This document shows, piece by piece, positions 61,664 through 64,000 of a DNA stretch of 64,000 nt. Positions within the stretch are counted from its first letter, which is position 1, and every line of letters begins with the position of its first letter. Location: contig NZ_ACQA01000002.1 in assembly GCF_000182645.1 (NCBI RefSeq), forward strand, positions 372,001-436,000. Direction: 5' to 3'. Below the pieces are notes generated by a model that worked only from the letters and a program-made list of their open reading frames with translations, was not told the origin of the DNA and did no database searches. Source of the DNA: Brucella intermedia LMG 3301. Its GTDB lineage: Bacteria > Pseudomonadota > Alphaproteobacteria > Rhizobiales > Rhizobiaceae. The position numbers were made by a program, and so were the translations under genes.

Positions 61664-61685
61664 CCCGGCTTTCTTGAGACCACGC

Positions 61686-61719
61686 TGGATGGGGCTTGCC
61701 GGGTGGTATGCCCCATCCA
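61686..61719 (+). terminator. Hairpin after the CNNM-CBS gene
   Basis: TGGATGGGGC (61686-61695) pairs with GCCCCATCCA (61710-61719). No U-tract follows, so termination is uncertain. The remaining gap to 61886 shows no clear feature. Confidence 0.5.
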
Positions 61720-61886
61720 CCGAAGTAATTGTATCGATTGATCCGCTGGACCATTGGCATTTTAGATAAAGTGCATGTTATACTTGGCAGTTGGGGGCAG
61801 GTTTTCTGCATTCCTTTCTGGTCGGAAACTCGGGGGCGTCCCGATCGGGAAAAGCTGAACGTGCTCTGGCCGGTGGTTGCGTATCG

Positions 61887-63854
61887 ATGGGGTCGAAAAC
61901 TGCATATTGGCTTCAACTGGTCAGGTCGGCATATGGCAGCCACGACAGTCCGATAGCCGACAAGATACTGGCGGACCAGCTTGGCGAGATTTGCGAGGGC
62001 GCTCGCTTCTCGATGCCCATAAGCACGATTCTCTCGGTGCTCATCGTGCTGGTGCAGAGCGCCGCCGGGCATTTCTGGGAGTCGATCGTCTGGTTCGCGC
62101 TCGTCAATATCGTCAATGCGCTGCGCTTCTTCGAGGCAATTGCCTATAGTCGCCGCCTGGCGCCGATTGAAAATGTCGCGGATTTGCAGCGTCAGATCAG
62201 GCGGTTCCAGTTTCTCGCCGCCCTGTCCGGCTTTTTCTGGTCCGGCGTCGCCGTGCTTTCCAGCGGGTTCACCGACCCGCAATCGCCGGTCTATCTCGTC
62301 ATCCTTGCCGGAATTTGCGCGGGCGCCGTCACCTACGGTTCGTCCTATGCTTCGATTGCGATCAATTTCATAACCCCGCCGCTCGTCGTCACGGTGATAT
62401 GTCTGGCCGTGCAAGCCGACCTGCAACGCGGCGTGATCGCCGTTTCCGTCGTGCTGTTCTGGTGCGGGCTTACGCGCGGCGCGCTTCTGGGGCAAAACCG
62501 CTTCATCCAGACAAGCAGGCTGAAGCACGAGGCCAAGCAGCTGGCCGACGAAATGGCGCTCAAGTCGCAGGAAGACCCGCTGACCGGCCTCTTCAACCGG
62601 CGCGGGCTGGAAAATTCCATCCGGCTTTTTCCCGTCGCGGAAGGCCCCTTCATCGTCATGCTGATTGACCTCGACGGGTTCAAGTCCGTCAACGATACCT
62701 ACGGACACAAGGTGGGGGACGATCTCCTCGTCGCCATCGCGCAGCGCATCCGGCAGATTTCACCTGAGCGCTCCGTGCTGGCGCGCATCGGCGGCGACGA
62801 GTTCGTGCTCGTCTATCCCGAACCATCGGCGACCATCGAGGCGGGGCTGGTCGCGGCGCGCATCATCGGCAGCCTGAGCGCGCATTACGAAGGCATCCTG
62901 TCGGTCGAGATCGGCGCCTGCGTCGGCATCTGCCGGCTGGAGCGGCTCGACCCGGTCGAAATGCTGCTGCGCGCCGATTTCGCGCTTTATGCCGCCAAGA
63001 GGCGGGGCCGCAACGAATATTACTTTTTTGAAAAGCGCCTGCATCACGAGTGGGAGCGCAAGCAGAGCATCGAGCGCGATCTGCGCATCGCCATCGAGAC
63101 CGGGCAGATACAGACCTATTTCCAGCCGGTGGTGGAACTTTCCAGCGGGAGTATGGTGGGATTCGAGGCGCTGCTGCGCTGGGACCATCCGCAGCACGGC
63201 ACCATCGCCCCGCCTGAAATCATCGATGTCGCCTGCGAAGTGGGCGTGGTGCGGCAGCTTACGAAGAATGTCTTCTTCAATTGCTGCGAGATGATCGACA
63301 AGCTCACCGAAAGCGGTCGCTGCGATCTGACGGTCGCCATGAACCTGTCGCCGCGCGAAATGGCGGGAGGCCGCATTCCGCACGAAATCCTGTCCCAGAT
63401 GGAACGACGCGACCTGCCTGTTTCCATGCTGGAAATCGAGATCACGGAGGAGGCGCCCTTCGACCAGCGCGGGATGAATGACAGTCTGGATGCGCTGTCG
63501 AATGCCGGTGTTTCCATCGCGCTCGACGATTTCGGCACCGGCTTTGCGACCTTTGCTTCGTTGAAGAAAGGTCTCATCGACAAGATCAAGATCGATCAGG
63601 TGTTTGTGCGCGGCATCGCGGAGTCGGAAGGGGACCAGCATATCGTGCGGGCGATGGTCGCTTTGGCCGACGCCCTCGGTGTCAAGGTGACCGCCGAAGG
63701 CATCGAGACCGAGGAAGACCGGGACATGCTGTGCGCGCTTGGCTGCAGCAGCGGGCAGGGCTTCCTGTTCGCCCCCGCCCTGCCGATGGGCATGGCGCTC
63801 GCAGCCCTTGCCCGGTCGAGCGCCGGTTCAAGGGTCGATCAGGCTGTCCGATAG
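61887..63854 (+). CDS. Membrane-bound GGDEF-EAL cyclic-di-GMP protein
   Basis: The 655-residue protein has an N-terminal part with about five or six hydrophobic segments (about 40-215). Then come a GGDEF domain (RIGGDEFVLVYPE) and an EAL domain with FEALLRW, AMNLSPREM, EITEEAP, DDFGTGFA, KIDQVFV and AEGIETE. All main phosphodiesterase residues are present, and the GGDEF site looks intact but has no RxxD site. It could make or break cyclic di-GMP; the direction is not clear. ATG 61887 chosen over an upstream start that adds 32 residues of poor quality. Confidence 0.9.
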   Translation: MGSKTAYWLQLVRSAYGSHDSPIADKILADQLGEICEGARFSMPISTILSVLIVLVQSAAGHFWESIVWFALVNIVNALRFFEAIAYSRRLAPIENVADLQRQIRRFQFLAALSGFFWSGVAVLSSGFTDPQSPVYLVILAGICAGAVTYGSSYASIAINFITPPLVVTVICLAVQADLQRGVIAVSVVLFWCGLTRGALLGQNRFIQTSRLKHEAKQLADEMALKSQEDPLTGLFNRRGLENSIRLFPVAEGPFIVMLIDLDGFKSVNDTYGHKVGDDLLVAIAQRIRQISPERSVLARIGGDEFVLVYPEPSATIEAGLVAARIIGSLSAHYEGILSVEIGACVGICRLERLDPVEMLLRADFALYAAKRRGRNEYYFFEKRLHHEWERKQSIERDLRIAIETGQIQTYFQPVVELSSGSMVGFEALLRWDHPQHGTIAPPEIIDVACEVGVVRQLTKNVFFNCCEMIDKLTESGRCDLTVAMNLSPREMAGGRIPHEILSQMERRDLPVSMLEIEITEEAPFDQRGMNDSLDALSNAGVSIALDDFGTGFATFASLKKGLIDKIKIDQVFVRGIAESEGDQHIVRAMVALADALGVKVTAEGIETEEDRDMLCALGCSSGQGFLFAPALPMGMALAALARSSAGSRVDQAVR

Positions 63855-64000
63855 CCGGGGCGGATAGTCCATCTCGATCTCGTCCCGGCCATAAATGGGG
63901 GCCTTGAGGTTGGGGCCGGTCACGACAGGGCGGATTCTGTATTTCCCGGCGGGAAGCCCTTGCGGAAAGAACGGCGAATAGGCGTCTTCATCGCCAACCG
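63828..64000 (-). CDS. C-terminal end of an unidentified gene
   Basis: An open minus-strand frame enters at the window end and stops with TGA at 63828-63830, giving 56 codons. The tail reads DAYSPFFPQGLPAGKYRIRP and ends in LSDSLIDP. It overlaps the 3' end of the GGDEF-EAL gene by 27 bases, tail to tail. I do not recognise the family; the codon use looks coding. Confidence 0.6.
   Translation of the reverse strand, partial: VGDEDAYSPFFPQGLPAGKYRIRPVVTGPNLKAPIYGRDEIEMDYPPRLSDSLIDP

Overview
The window is high-GC alphaproteobacterial DNA, most likely Brucella or Ochrobactrum (Brucellaceae). The evidence is the leuB-asd-leuD neighbourhood, several intergenic palindromic elements of about 104-105 bp that resemble the Bru-RS repeats of Brucella, and a dispersed Rhizobiales palindrome near 16.3 kb. 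I see no rRNA, tRNA, prophage, transposase or CRISPR array. Most of the window is metabolic and transport genes in compact operons. The species call rests on recognition, not on a database search.

Layout. 0-8 kb: end of leuB, ada, an MHS-family transporter broken by a one-base frameshift, asd behind a Thr/Lys/Ile-rich leader ORF, two tiny membrane proteins, the ohrR/ohr peroxide pair, a small zincin, leuD. 8-16 kb: glyoxalase-related protein, CitE-like lyase, DUF1737 and VOC proteins, M3 oligopeptidase, mgtE, typA. 16-23 kb: a BMP-type nucleoside/base ABC importer with a cytosine-deaminase-like hydrolase, then an IMPACT-family protein. 23-25 kb: PAS-PAS-GGDEF protein. 25-33 kb: a dipeptide-type ABC importer with an FAD oxidase, an ATC-hydrolase-family protein and an M20 amidohydrolase. 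33-39 kb: an SDR and VOC pair, then the choline-sulfate genes betC, choX and a LysR regulator. 39-45 kb: two membrane proteins, a quinone-type dioxygenase/esterase pair, bigR with two YeeE-type proteins, an ABC exporter. 45-56 kb: a sugar-acid locus (GntR, DapA-family, Tat-exported binding protein plus ABC transporter, enolase-superfamily dehydratase, SMP-30 lactonase, IlvD/Edd dehydratase, RraA-family). 56-64 kb: a ribose-type ABC importer, a CorC/HlyC-type CBS protein, a membrane GGDEF-EAL protein, and the end of an unidentified minus-strand gene.

How the genes fit together. Five separate ABC importers are present, each next to enzymes or regulators that suggest the substrate: bases, peptides or thiazolines, choline compounds, sugar acids, sugars. 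Where a binding-protein gene is followed by other genes in its operon or locus, a GC-rich hairpin sits just after it, which may stabilise that part of the transcript. Dispersed palindromic repeats lie against gene ends, and in four cases supply the stop codon.

The most notable observation is the region upstream of asd. A 41-codon ORF with a strong ribosome-binding site ends in a run of Thr, Lys and Ile codons, the amino acids made from the Asd product. It is followed by a multi-stem structure that closes just before the asd ribosome-binding site. This looks like amino-acid-responsive attenuation of asd, although no U-tract terminator is visible.
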